Assembly (NCBI GenBank): GCA_947463915.1
Contig: CANHVO010000025.1
Coordinates: 1 to 34,505, forward strand
Length of the DNA stretch: 34,505 nt
DNA from: Planctomycetaceae bacterium
GTDB lineage: Bacteria; Planctomycetota; Planctomycetia; Pirellulales; Pirellulaceae
Reading direction: 5' to 3'
Every line of letters starts with the position of its first letter. Positions within the stretch are counted from its first letter, which is position 1. Below are positions 1 through 6,232 of the stretch, piece after piece. The notes under the pieces were generated by a model. It searched no databases. It worked only from the letters and a program-made list of their open reading frames with translations, and was not told the DNA's origin. The position numbers and the translations under genes are program-made.

Positions 1-287
1 CCGCCTTGGGCGGTGCGACCAATCCGGAGGTTTCATTTTCATCACGCGGCCCATTAGAACACCAGAGCGGTGTCCGGTCGGGGCAAGCCCGTGCCGGACA
101 AAACGCCAAATATCAAAAGACAAAGTCGGCAAACGCGAATTGCCAAATTTCGTACCTCTTCGACGCAACTAGTCAGGTGCATACCCGGCAGGTGTGCACC
201 ACCGTGGGGCACTTTTGCCGAAAGTGACTTAGCACGAACAAAGACGCTGCAAAAGCCTTTATGGTGTTGGCCTTGGGCTCTCGCCAA
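1..287. other. Intergenic region left of fabG
   Basis: I see no credible gene here; the short open frames overlap each other on both strands and have no recognisable content. Two hairpins are visible: a short GC stem at the window edge (about 1-13) and an interrupted stem at about 70-101 whose outer arms are TGTCCGG and CCGGACA. Neither is followed by a T-run, so I do not call them terminators. The expected fab-cluster neighbour acpP, if present, would lie further left, outside the window. Confidence 0.5.
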
Positions 288-1058
288 CTAGCCAGTCAAG
301 CCGCCGTCGACCGTGATCACTTGTCCGGTAACATAACTAGCCGCCTTGCTCGCCAAAAATAAAACGCAAGCCGCAACATCGTCTGCTGTCCCAAGCCGAT
401 TGGCTGGAACTCGCTTCTTGACTTCGTCCGTCACAGCGGGACCTAACGCTCGCGTCATATCGCTTTCGATAAAGCCTGGTGCAACTGCATTGACGGTGAT
501 CTTCCGTTTGGCCATCTCGCGAGAAAGCGATCGCGTGAAGCCGATCATGCCAGCTTTCGTGGCCGAATAATTGGTTTGCCCAGGGTTTCCGATTAGACCA
601 GATACGCTCGACATGTTGATGATACGTCCGTATCGCTGACCCATCATGATGCGAGTTGCGCCACGACAAAACAGGAAGCAGCTGGTCAAATTGGCTGCGA
701 TGATTTCATCCCAGTATTCGTCCGTCATCCGTGGCAGCAAGGTGTCGCGTGTGATTCCTGCGTTGTTGACGACAATGTCCAGTCGCTTGTATTCGGTTTC
801 AATCTGCTCAAACAATTTTTCAATCGAAGCTCGATCAGTAACATCGCAAGCGATAGCAACCGCCTCGCCACCCGCTGCTTGAATTTGGGAAACCGTTTCA
901 GCCAGTTTGTCCGCATTGCGAGCGACACAAAGCACTTTAGCTCCGTTTTCGCCCAATCGTACAGCTACGGTTTGGCCCAGTCCCTGCGAGGCACCTGTAA
1001 CCAAAGCAATTTGACCTGAAAGATCAGCTGACAATCCCAACGTACTAGAAGACGACAT
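288..1058 (-). CDS. fabG: 3-oxoacyl-[ACP] reductase FabG
   Basis: NADPH-dependent reduction of 3-oxoacyl-ACP to 3-hydroxyacyl-ACP in cytoplasmic type II fatty-acid synthesis. The 256-residue protein is a classical short-chain dehydrogenase: the cofactor loop TGASQGLGQ lies near the N-terminus, NNAG follows in the middle, then the catalytic Ser in NMSSVSG and YSATK with the catalytic Tyr and Lys, and a C-terminal VTGQVITVDGG signature. I chose the ATG at 1058; an upstream in-frame codon at 1097 would overlap the end of fabD and adds 13 residues unlike the family. It starts 23 bp after the fabD stop, so both are probably on one transcript. Family membership is clear; the FabG assignment rather than another SDR rests on the fab neighbours. 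Confidence 0.93.
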   Translation of the reverse strand: MSSSSTLGLSADLSGQIALVTGASQGLGQTVAVRLGENGAKVLCVARNADKLAETVSQIQAAGGEAVAIACDVTDRASIEKLFEQIETEYKRLDIVVNNAGITRDTLLPRMTDEYWDEIIAANLTSCFLFCRGATRIMMGQRYGRIINMSSVSGLIGNPGQTNYSATKAGMIGFTRSLSREMAKRKITVNAVAPGFIESDMTRALGPAVTDEVKKRVPANRLGTADDVAACVLFLASKAASYVTGQVITVDGGLTG

Positions 1059-1081
1059 CGTATACTTTCGTTTCAAAGAGG

Positions 1082-1993
1082 CTAATCGCCAAAACAATCA
1101 CAAGCCGCTTTGCGATCGACTCGCTTTAAGGTGCCAGCCAACACACGGCCGGCTCCAATTTCATAAAACTGATCGACGCCTGCCGATTGCAAATTTCGAA
1201 GAGTGCTTTCCCATTGCACCGGTGAAACGACTTGTTTCATCAATAGAGGAGAAAACTCCTCAGCCATCGCATGCGGCTGAGCATCGACGTTCGAGAACAA
1301 TGGAAATCGCGCATTGGAAAAAGTTGTGGCCGACAAGGCAACGCCCAACCGTTCCACCGCAGGTTTCATAATGTCCGTGTGAAAGGCACCCGCTACATTC
1401 AATCGAATCGTCTTCATCGCGCCCGCCGCAATTGCAGCGTCTGCGACCGCTTCGATGGAAGCCGTATGGCCAGAGACGGCGATGTTTCCGGGACAGAGCA
1501 AATTGGCAATTTGAAGAATTTCAGCAGGAAGCCGGGCCGAATTGCAAACAGCGTCGAGCTGCTCACTGGTTAAACCGAGGACACTTGCCATCCCGCTAGG
1601 TACCGCAGTTGCTGCTTCCTGCATGGCTGCACCTCGCTGCTGAACAAGCCGCACACCATCCTCAAACGAAATGGCATTCGCACATGCCAGCGCACTGTAT
1701 TCGCCCAGACTCAGGCCAGCTACTGCAACAACCGAGTTCAGTATGGCTGGATTTTGATCCAGGAAATCCGCAAGAGCAGCCATGGAGTGGACGAACAACG
1801 CTGGCTGACTGTGGTTAGTCAGATGAAGCTGGTCTTCAGGTCCATCTACGCAGAGCTTACCGAGGTCATACCCCAAGATTTCAGATGCGGTCGCAAAAAG
1901 CGATCTCGCTTTTTCGCTTCGCTCCAATAAACCTTTCCCCATGCCCAGGAACTGAGCCCCCTGGCCTGGGAAAAGCAATGCAATGTTGGGCAC
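1082..1993 (-). CDS. fabD: Malonyl-CoA:ACP transacylase FabD
   Basis: Loads malonyl groups from CoA onto acyl carrier protein for chain elongation in the cytoplasm. The 303-residue length fits the family. The N-terminal LFPGQGAQ motif, the nucleophile-elbow serine in GLSLGEYSA and the catalytic His in GAFHTDIM are all present. The usual GHSLGE elbow reads GLSLGE, so the His before the nucleophile is Leu. The start ATG at 1993 sits only 9 bp after the rpmF stop, consistent with an operon rpmF-fabD-fabG on the minus strand. Confidence 0.94.
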   Translation of the reverse strand: MPNIALLFPGQGAQFLGMGKGLLERSEKARSLFATASEILGYDLGKLCVDGPEDQLHLTNHSQPALFVHSMAALADFLDQNPAILNSVVAVAGLSLGEYSALACANAISFEDGVRLVQQRGAAMQEAATAVPSGMASVLGLTSEQLDAVCNSARLPAEILQIANLLCPGNIAVSGHTASIEAVADAAIAAGAMKTIRLNVAGAFHTDIMKPAVERLGVALSATTFSNARFPLFSNVDAQPHAMAEEFSPLLMKQVVSPVQWESTLRNLQSAGVDQFYEIGAGRVLAGTLKRVDRKAACDCFGD

Positions 1994-2002
1994 GTTGAAA
2001 CT

Positions 2003-2185
2003 CTACTCTTCGCCCATTTGGACGACGACTCGACCCATGTAATATCCACACTTTGGACAAACGGTGTGAGTCGGAACTACCGTGCTGCACTTAACGCAGA
2101 CCTGGAGTTGACGTGGCTTCTTGGAATGGTGTGCTCGACGCATGCCAGATCGTGAGTTGGAGTGTCGTCGCTTTGGAACTGCCAT
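2003..2185 (-). CDS. rpmF: Large ribosomal subunit protein L32
   Basis: A 60-residue ribosomal protein L32 of the 50S subunit. It begins MAVPKRRHSNSR, the conserved basic N-terminus, and carries two zinc-binding pairs, CVKC and CPKC, about ten residues apart, so this is the zinc-containing form. rpmF next to fab genes is a widespread bacterial arrangement that links ribosome and membrane lipid synthesis. It lies between the ketosynthase-like gene and fabD on the same strand. Confidence 0.95.
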   Translation of the reverse strand: MAVPKRRHSNSRSGMRRAHHSKKPRQLQVCVKCSTVVPTHTVCPKCGYYMGRVVVQMGEE

Positions 2186-2265
2186 TTTTACTACTCAAAC
2201 AAAATTGGAGACTGGAGTGCTTGTATTTTCAAGGAGCAAAAGGTTACGAACCATGCTCGTAACTG

Positions 2266-3609
2266 TCAAGCCGAAAGCACGCTTCGAATCAAAACACCGC
2301 TGGCTTGGCCCTGCGACGAGTAGGAAAGACTGACAAAAGCGTCACCAGCCGAACTAGAGCCAAGAGACGGGGTAATCGGGCATTCCGGATCAAGATGGTC
2401 GCAATTGAGCATTGGAAACAACACTTTCCGGTCCAATGCCAAGCAACTTGCGACGATTTCAACCGCGGCACAGCCCGCACCGAGATTGCCAAAGTAGCTC
2501 TTTGCCGCCGTGACGGGGATCTTTTTTCCCGCAATGCCATCGTTGATTCCTTGGGCTTCGGATCGGTCGGCTGCGATATCGCTTTTGCCGCAAGCGTGGA
2601 TGTGGGAGTTTTCGGCCGTCAGCTCGAGCCCAGCAGCCTTGCCTTTTTCAATCAAATGCGAAACCACGTTTTTCGTCGCGATACGAACGAAGTCCCGAGG
2701 TTTTCCAGCATGGGAGCTGCCTACGCAGGAGCCCGCACCTCCGATGACTTCACCCCAAATCTTCGCCCCTCGAGCCAAAGCGTGTTCCAGTGTTTCCAAA
2801 ACGAGAGCACCGGCCCCTTCGCCGAGAATGGAACCGTCCCGGCCGGTATCGAATGGGCGAGACATCTCGCCAGGCGACGAACGATCGCCAGCGAGTTTTT
2901 CAAGAGTCGACTCTGTAAAATGAAGAGCCTTGAGAGGCTCCAGTCGAGAGCCAGTCGCTCCTGCCAGCATCACATCGGCGGCCCCACGGCGAATGGTCGC
3001 AACGGCTTCTGCAATCGACGAGGAACTGCTCGCCTCTCGGATCGTCACGGAATTGCTCGGACCGCGTAGATCATTGTAGATCGCAACATGGCTTGCAGGC
3101 ATGTTTGGCAAGTACTTCAAAAGCCACAGCGGATTCACTTTAGGGCGACCTTCGGTAGGCCATCGACCAAGTTCAAACTCTTTTTGAGCGTCGAGACAAG
3201 CGGTAACGCCATCGGAAAACTCTTCGGGGCGAGTAACGATATAATCGCTGCCATAAACGATTCCGGTTCGATCCGGATTTCGGCTTTCTGGGGCTGCTAG
3301 ACCGCTATGAGCCAGGGCCATTTGGCATGCAGCCACCCCCATTTCGATCTCCCGGCACATCACCTTTTGGTTCTTTTTGATGGACCGCTGCAAGGATTTT
3401 TCGAGGGGCCCGAAGTTTTCGATGTCTCCGGTAAAGCACTTGGCTTGGCCACCGTACTTGAGCTTAAGTCCGTTCTCTGGCAGGCAATCCAAGGCGGAAA
3501 TCCCGGATTTTTTGCCGATCAAATTCGCCCAAAACGTTTCCAGGTCCCGGCCCAGAGGGCAAACAACGCCAAGGCCAGTGATAACAACACGTCGGATTGG
3601 GTTGGACAT
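2266..3609 (-). CDS. Ketosynthase-fold protein (FabF-like) lacking the catalytic Cys
   Basis: A 447-residue beta-ketoacyl synthase fold, by position and length like FabF, but apparently not a normal condensing enzyme. The N-terminus (RRVVITGLGVVCPLG) and the GDGSILGEGAGALVLE-like region are typical. At the site where active enzymes have TAC(A/S)SG the protein reads REASSSSS, so Glu192 aligns with the nucleophilic Cys. In the His motifs, H338 is kept, but K370-SYFG-N375 has Asn where active enzymes have His. This resembles chain-length factors or other non-condensing partners of heterodimeric ketosynthases. Start ATG at 3609 was chosen because upstream sequence in frame is not ketosynthase-like. 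It heads the minus-strand rpmF-fabD-fabG run. Alignment by eye; the Cys loss is clear, the partner hypothesis is inference. Confidence 0.85.
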   Translation of the reverse strand: MSNPIRRVVITGLGVVCPLGRDLETFWANLIGKKSGISALDCLPENGLKLKYGGQAKCFTGDIENFGPLEKSLQRSIKKNQKVMCREIEMGVAACQMALAHSGLAAPESRNPDRTGIVYGSDYIVTRPEEFSDGVTACLDAQKEFELGRWPTEGRPKVNPLWLLKYLPNMPASHVAIYNDLRGPSNSVTIREASSSSSIAEAVATIRRGAADVMLAGATGSRLEPLKALHFTESTLEKLAGDRSSPGEMSRPFDTGRDGSILGEGAGALVLETLEHALARGAKIWGEVIGGAGSCVGSSHAGKPRDFVRIATKNVVSHLIEKGKAAGLELTAENSHIHACGKSDIAADRSEAQGINDGIAGKKIPVTAAKSYFGNLGAGCAAVEIVASCLALDRKVLFPMLNCDHLDPECPITPSLGSSSAGDAFVSLSYSSQGQASGVLIRSVLSA

Positions 3610-3735
3610 CGTCGAGGCTAAAGAAAGGGCAAAACGGGCAATCAAAAAACACGGCTTTTTTCGAAGCAAGCAGCATAACCGGCAGCCAGCGATTCGACAA
3701 CCAAAGCGGATGTTCACAATCGAGCGAAGTTGAAC

Positions 3736-3763
3736 TTGACATAGCGGGCGACAAGAAGACAAT
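3736..3763 (+). promoter_or_regulatory. Probable sigma70-type promoter of tRNA-Val
   Basis: TTGACA at 3736-3741 and GACAAT at 3758-3763 are separated by 16 bp, and the tRNA gene begins 12 bp later. The -35 is a perfect match and the -10 matches 4 of 6 positions. It lies in the gap between the divergent ketosynthase-like gene and the tRNA. Confidence 0.5.
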
Positions 3764-3775
3764 CCGTACACCGAA

Positions 3776-3849
3776 GGACGGTTAGCTCAGTTGGTTAGAG
3801 CACCACGTTGACATCGTGGGGGTCGTTGGTTCGAGTCCAATATCGTCCA
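3776..3849 (+). tRNA. tRNA-Val: tRNA-Val (anticodon GAC)
   Basis: A complete cloverleaf can be folded. Acceptor arms GGACGGT and ATCGTCC pair with one G-T. The D-arm is GCTC/GAGC. The anticodon stem CCACG/CGTGG encloses loop TTGACAT, giving anticodon GAC (Val codons GTC/GTT). The T-arm GTTGG/CCAAT has loop TTCGAGT, and the discriminator base is A3849. The 3' CCA is not encoded. The 3' end is the attachment core of the island, so the gene is restored intact by the left copy of the repeat. Confidence 0.95.
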
Positions 3850-5170
3850 CTCCTATGCATATGCCAAGCGAAGACATCAAGCGACAAATCTCGTCAAAGC
3901 CCTGAATTATCGGGGCTTTTTTCGTTTCCTGATCTTTCGAGTCCGAGACAGTATGGGACGATTCAAGCCCCTCCGAGACATCGATTGTGGCTAACTTTGT
4001 GGCTAACTTTTGGGAGAGCTTATCCATCGCAGTATCAAGATCTCCGTCCGTGATCGTCCAATAGTGTTCCTTTGCGATCTGCTCTGTATGTCCACAGAAT
4101 GCAGCTGCTACATGGCTAGGTAGATTCTTCGCGAAGTCCGTTGATCCTGACGCTCTCAGATTCTGCCAGAGCTTCGGCCACTGCATTACCCCTGCCCGTC
4201 GGATCATAATCGTCAAACCCTTCCGAAGATTCGTATCGGCTTGGATATTCGGGAAGACATATTCAGCCCCCTCTTCGGCTTCAGCGAAAAGCTTCAAAAG
4301 CTCCGTCTCGATTGCGGGAAGCAAAGGGAGGATCCGTATCGCTCGATTTGCGTGATGCTCCGTCTTGCTCGAAGCGACGATCGAGATCCTTTTTGCTTCC
4401 CAGGCGATATGCTCCCACTTCAGGCCCTGAGCTTCGCTCGGAATTCTTAAAGCTCCCAGCCTTGCCAGAACCAAAAGAGATCGCCAAGAAGCGTTAGGAG
4501 CTTTTTCAAGCACCTTCGCAAAGACTTCCATCGGGATATAGTGCTGTCGCTCTTTGTTGGAGCGAACTGAAGTTGACATTCCTAAGAACGGATTTCGAGA
4601 GATCAACCCGTCTTCGATAGCCTGTTTGAAGATCTGCCGGCAAAGTCCAGTCCGTCGCTTGATCGTGTTGATCGCCAAAGGCTTCGCTTTTTCTCCGTCT
4701 TTGGGTTTGTCTCTCTTGTTTGATGTTTCAAGCCATTGGCGAAAAGCCTTCGCATCCATTGCCGTAATGCTTGAAAGTGTGCGACCCTTGAAGAACTCTT
4801 CGAGTCTTTTTCGAGTGTGTTGATAGGAGATCCAGCTCGCTTTTTTCAGCTCCGACTTATGCGATTCAAAATAGGCCGTGAGATATTGCGAAAGTGTGAT
4901 CTCTTCCTTGACTGGCTCGTCGGCTTGAATCAGGCCTTTATTGGAAAGCTTTTTTCGTTGATCAGCTGAAAGCGAAGCTAGCCATTCAAGCGTCTTTCGA
5001 TCGAGAGGGCTTTCAAAGTCGATACTGTTTGCGATTGCTTGGACGAAAAGCTTCCAGCGATTCGCCTGGGCTTCAGAGAGATCCGTAAGCGATATAACGC
5101 ACCTTTGCTTTTTGACTGATAAGCGAAGCTGCCAGCTGCCGCCTGTTGCTTGTTTTCGGAGACTTGCCAT
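3782..5170 (-). CDS. Tyrosine recombinase (island integrase), 3' end overlapping tRNA-Val
   Basis: Catalyses site-specific integration and excision at tRNA-Val. The 462-residue protein has an N-terminal arm-binding region, a SAM-like core-binding domain (about 90-200) and a C-terminal catalytic domain. Catalytic residues visible: R242 in GALRIPSE, K269 in SSKTEH, R339 in QNLRASG, H361 in CGHTE and Y370 in EHYW. The usual HxxR box is QNLR, so the first His is Gln. The ATG at 5170 has a strong AAGGAAGG upstream; the TTG at 5176 is less likely. Residues 441-462 are translated from the complement of the tRNA-Val gene, and the stop lies inside the tRNA, so this C-terminus exists only in the integrated state. 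A KLATKLAT repeat occurs at about 388-395. Confidence 0.93.
   Translation of the reverse strand: MASLRKQATGGSWQLRLSVKKQRCVISLTDLSEAQANRWKLFVQAIANSIDFESPLDRKTLEWLASLSADQRKKLSNKGLIQADEPVKEEITLSQYLTAYFESHKSELKKASWISYQHTRKRLEEFFKGRTLSSITAMDAKAFRQWLETSNKRDKPKDGEKAKPLAINTIKRRTGLCRQIFKQAIEDGLISRNPFLGMSTSVRSNKERQHYIPMEVFAKVLEKAPNASWRSLLVLARLGALRIPSEAQGLKWEHIAWEAKRISIVASSKTEHHANRAIRILPLLPAIETELLKLFAEAEEGAEYVFPNIQADTNLRKGLTIMIRRAGVMQWPKLWQNLRASGSTDFAKNLPSHVAAAFCGHTEQIAKEHYWTITDGDLDTAMDKLSQKLATKLATIDVSEGLESSHTVSDSKDQETKKAPIIQGFDEICRLMSSLGICIGVDDIGLEPTTPTMSTWCSNQLS
3831..3852 (+). other. attL: attL: left attachment core in tRNA-Val 3' end
   Basis: This 22-bp stretch covers the tRNA from the T-loop to the discriminator and three bases beyond. 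It is identical to 32211-32232 in the same orientation. Sequences immediately outside the two copies differ, which marks the repeat edges. Confidence 0.88.
3896..3922 (+). terminator. Intrinsic terminator just inside the island, downstream of tRNA-Val
   Basis: Arms AAAGCCC (3896-3902) and GGGCTTT (3913-3919) form a 7-bp stem with a 10-nt loop and run into six T on the plus strand. It would stop tRNA transcription before it runs antisense through the integrase gene. It lies within the integrase coding sequence on the other strand (near residues KKAPIIQGF) and on island DNA, not host DNA. Confidence 0.6.
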
Positions 5171-5189
5171 TGTCAAACCTTCCTTCGAT

Positions 5190-5429
5190 TCACTTGAGGG
5201 GTTGTTGCTTCTTTTGTGTCAATTCGAGGTTGATCAGCTCACAAATTTTGTCGACGTTTGCAAGCGATAACGAGCGATTGCCATGAACAAACTCCGACAA
5301 CGTGCTTTGAGCGATCCCGGTTTCTTTCGAAATTCGATATCGGGTCAGCTCCGAAGTTTCAATCGCTTCCCGAAGTTGTTGAGATACTGAGATCGTCTTT
5401 TTCTGCTTCTTATTCATTACTTTTCCCAT
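5190..5429 (-). CDS. XRE-family HTH regulator
   Basis: A small cytoplasmic DNA-binding protein of about 79 residues with a Cro/CI-type helix-turn-helix: TRYRISKETGIAQSTLSEF supplies helices 2 and 3, followed by GNRSLSLANVDKI. Likely a repressor of the island or the antitoxin-like partner of the kinase-like gene upstream. Starts at 5429 and 5417 are both possible; an even longer frame to 5501 would overlap the upstream gene. Its stop is 20 bp before the integrase ATG, so it may control or be co-transcribed with the integrase. The exact operator is not evident. Confidence 0.8.
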   Translation of the reverse strand: MGKVMNKKQKKTISVSQQLREAIETSELTRYRISKETGIAQSTLSEFVHGNRSLSLANVDKICELINLELTQKKQQPLK

Positions 5430-5481
5430 TGCAATGCTTTGCCGATTGTAAAGCACATTTGCCCCAAAAGCAACTTCGTAG

Positions 5482-5991
5482 CTATTTTGCTTTGACCGCA
5501 AGCGGATGCTTCTCGCAGTTGATGTTGTTTGGGTTCGGATCGATGTACCAAATTCCGTATTTCTTCAAAGCAGAAAGGGCGGATTGCACTAGTTCCCAAT
5601 TGCCGTCGAACAAACTGCTTTTTTCCTCTTCATATTCCTCCCATTGCTCGGCAGTGTAATCTGGACGACTCATCCAAGATTTCCCAAAGTCCAAAAGGTA
5701 AGGAGGAGCGACAATTGACATTTCAACGACATGGAATTCAGAATCAAAATCGATCAGTCTTGGAACAGTAAAACCGGCAATTTCATAGACATCCCTTTCC
5801 CTCAGCTTCAAGTAGCAGGCGACTTCCCGATCAAAATTCCCAATTCGATCAAATACTTTGACGGCAGTTTCCCGATTAGTTTTCCAGACAATTCCCTCTT
5901 GCCCGATCCCCAATGGATTGCCAAAATCGATTAAGATGCCCCTTGAGTGCCCAAAGTTCTTTGCTTGAATTACCAGATTGTCATTGCTCAT
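5482..5991 (-). CDS. Mini protein-kinase-like fold protein
   Basis: A 169-residue protein with the first two thirds of a kinase fold. The nucleotide loop is LGIGQEGIVW (G28, G30, G33), K45 sits in AVKVF, E57 in REVACY matches the helix C Glu, and a hinge-like region follows near E90. DPNPNNI (D151-I157) corresponds to the catalytic loop DxKPxNI, with Asn153 instead of Lys. The protein ends 12 residues later, so there is no DFG motif or C-lobe. It may be a pseudokinase, a minimal kinase or a truncated gene. It precedes the XRE gene on the same strand with a 52-bp gap, an arrangement that recalls kinase-HTH toxin-antitoxin pairs, but this role is inference. The start ATG overlaps the ATG of the divergent gene at 5990. 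Confidence 0.6.
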   Translation of the reverse strand: MSNDNLVIQAKNFGHSRGILIDFGNPLGIGQEGIVWKTNRETAVKVFDRIGNFDREVACYLKLRERDVYEIAGFTVPRLIDFDSEFHVVEMSIVAPPYLLDFGKSWMSRPDYTAEQWEEYEEEKSSLFDGNWELVQSALSALKKYGIWYIDPNPNNINCEKHPLAVKAK

Positions 5992-6232
5992 GTCGGTTAA
6001 ACGTATCCCCTACTCTTCCCAAGTAATTCTTCAACTTGCCATTGCTGGGCAAACCATTGCTCTTTCGCAAGTCGGACCCGATTTTTTCGTTTTACGAGAT
6101 ACACCGACTTTTACACAATTGTCCGGGAGCGGACGTGTTGATGTAATCGTCAACAATACCGTCGCAACTAGCAAAACCGTTTTTCTTCCCCACGGCATTG
6201 TGAACGGATCAAAACGAGTTTCCTATTTCTGA
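5990..6232 (+). CDS. Small hypothetical protein, divergent from the kinase-like gene
   Basis: An 80-residue protein with no domain I can name. The composition is protein-like: a beta-rich pattern with ALSQVGPDFFVLRD, then GRVDVIVNN and VFLPHGI near the end. I believe similar small proteins occur in planctomycete islands, but this is memory of style, not a search. ATG 5990 is chosen over the upstream TTG at 5978. The gene is the only plus-strand gene in the replication block and ends one base before the polymerase stop, so the two genes converge tail to tail with no spacer. Confidence 0.5.
   Translation: MSVKRIPYSSQVILQLAIAGQTIALSQVGPDFFVLRDTPTFTQLSGSGRVDVIVNNTVATSKTVFLPHGIVNGSKRVSYF

Noticed and set aside
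2305-3069. 254-codon plus-strand open frame opposite the ketosynthase-like gene
   Set aside because: It is antisense to a clear ketosynthase gene, is Arg- and Cys-rich and has no domain; a shadow frame.
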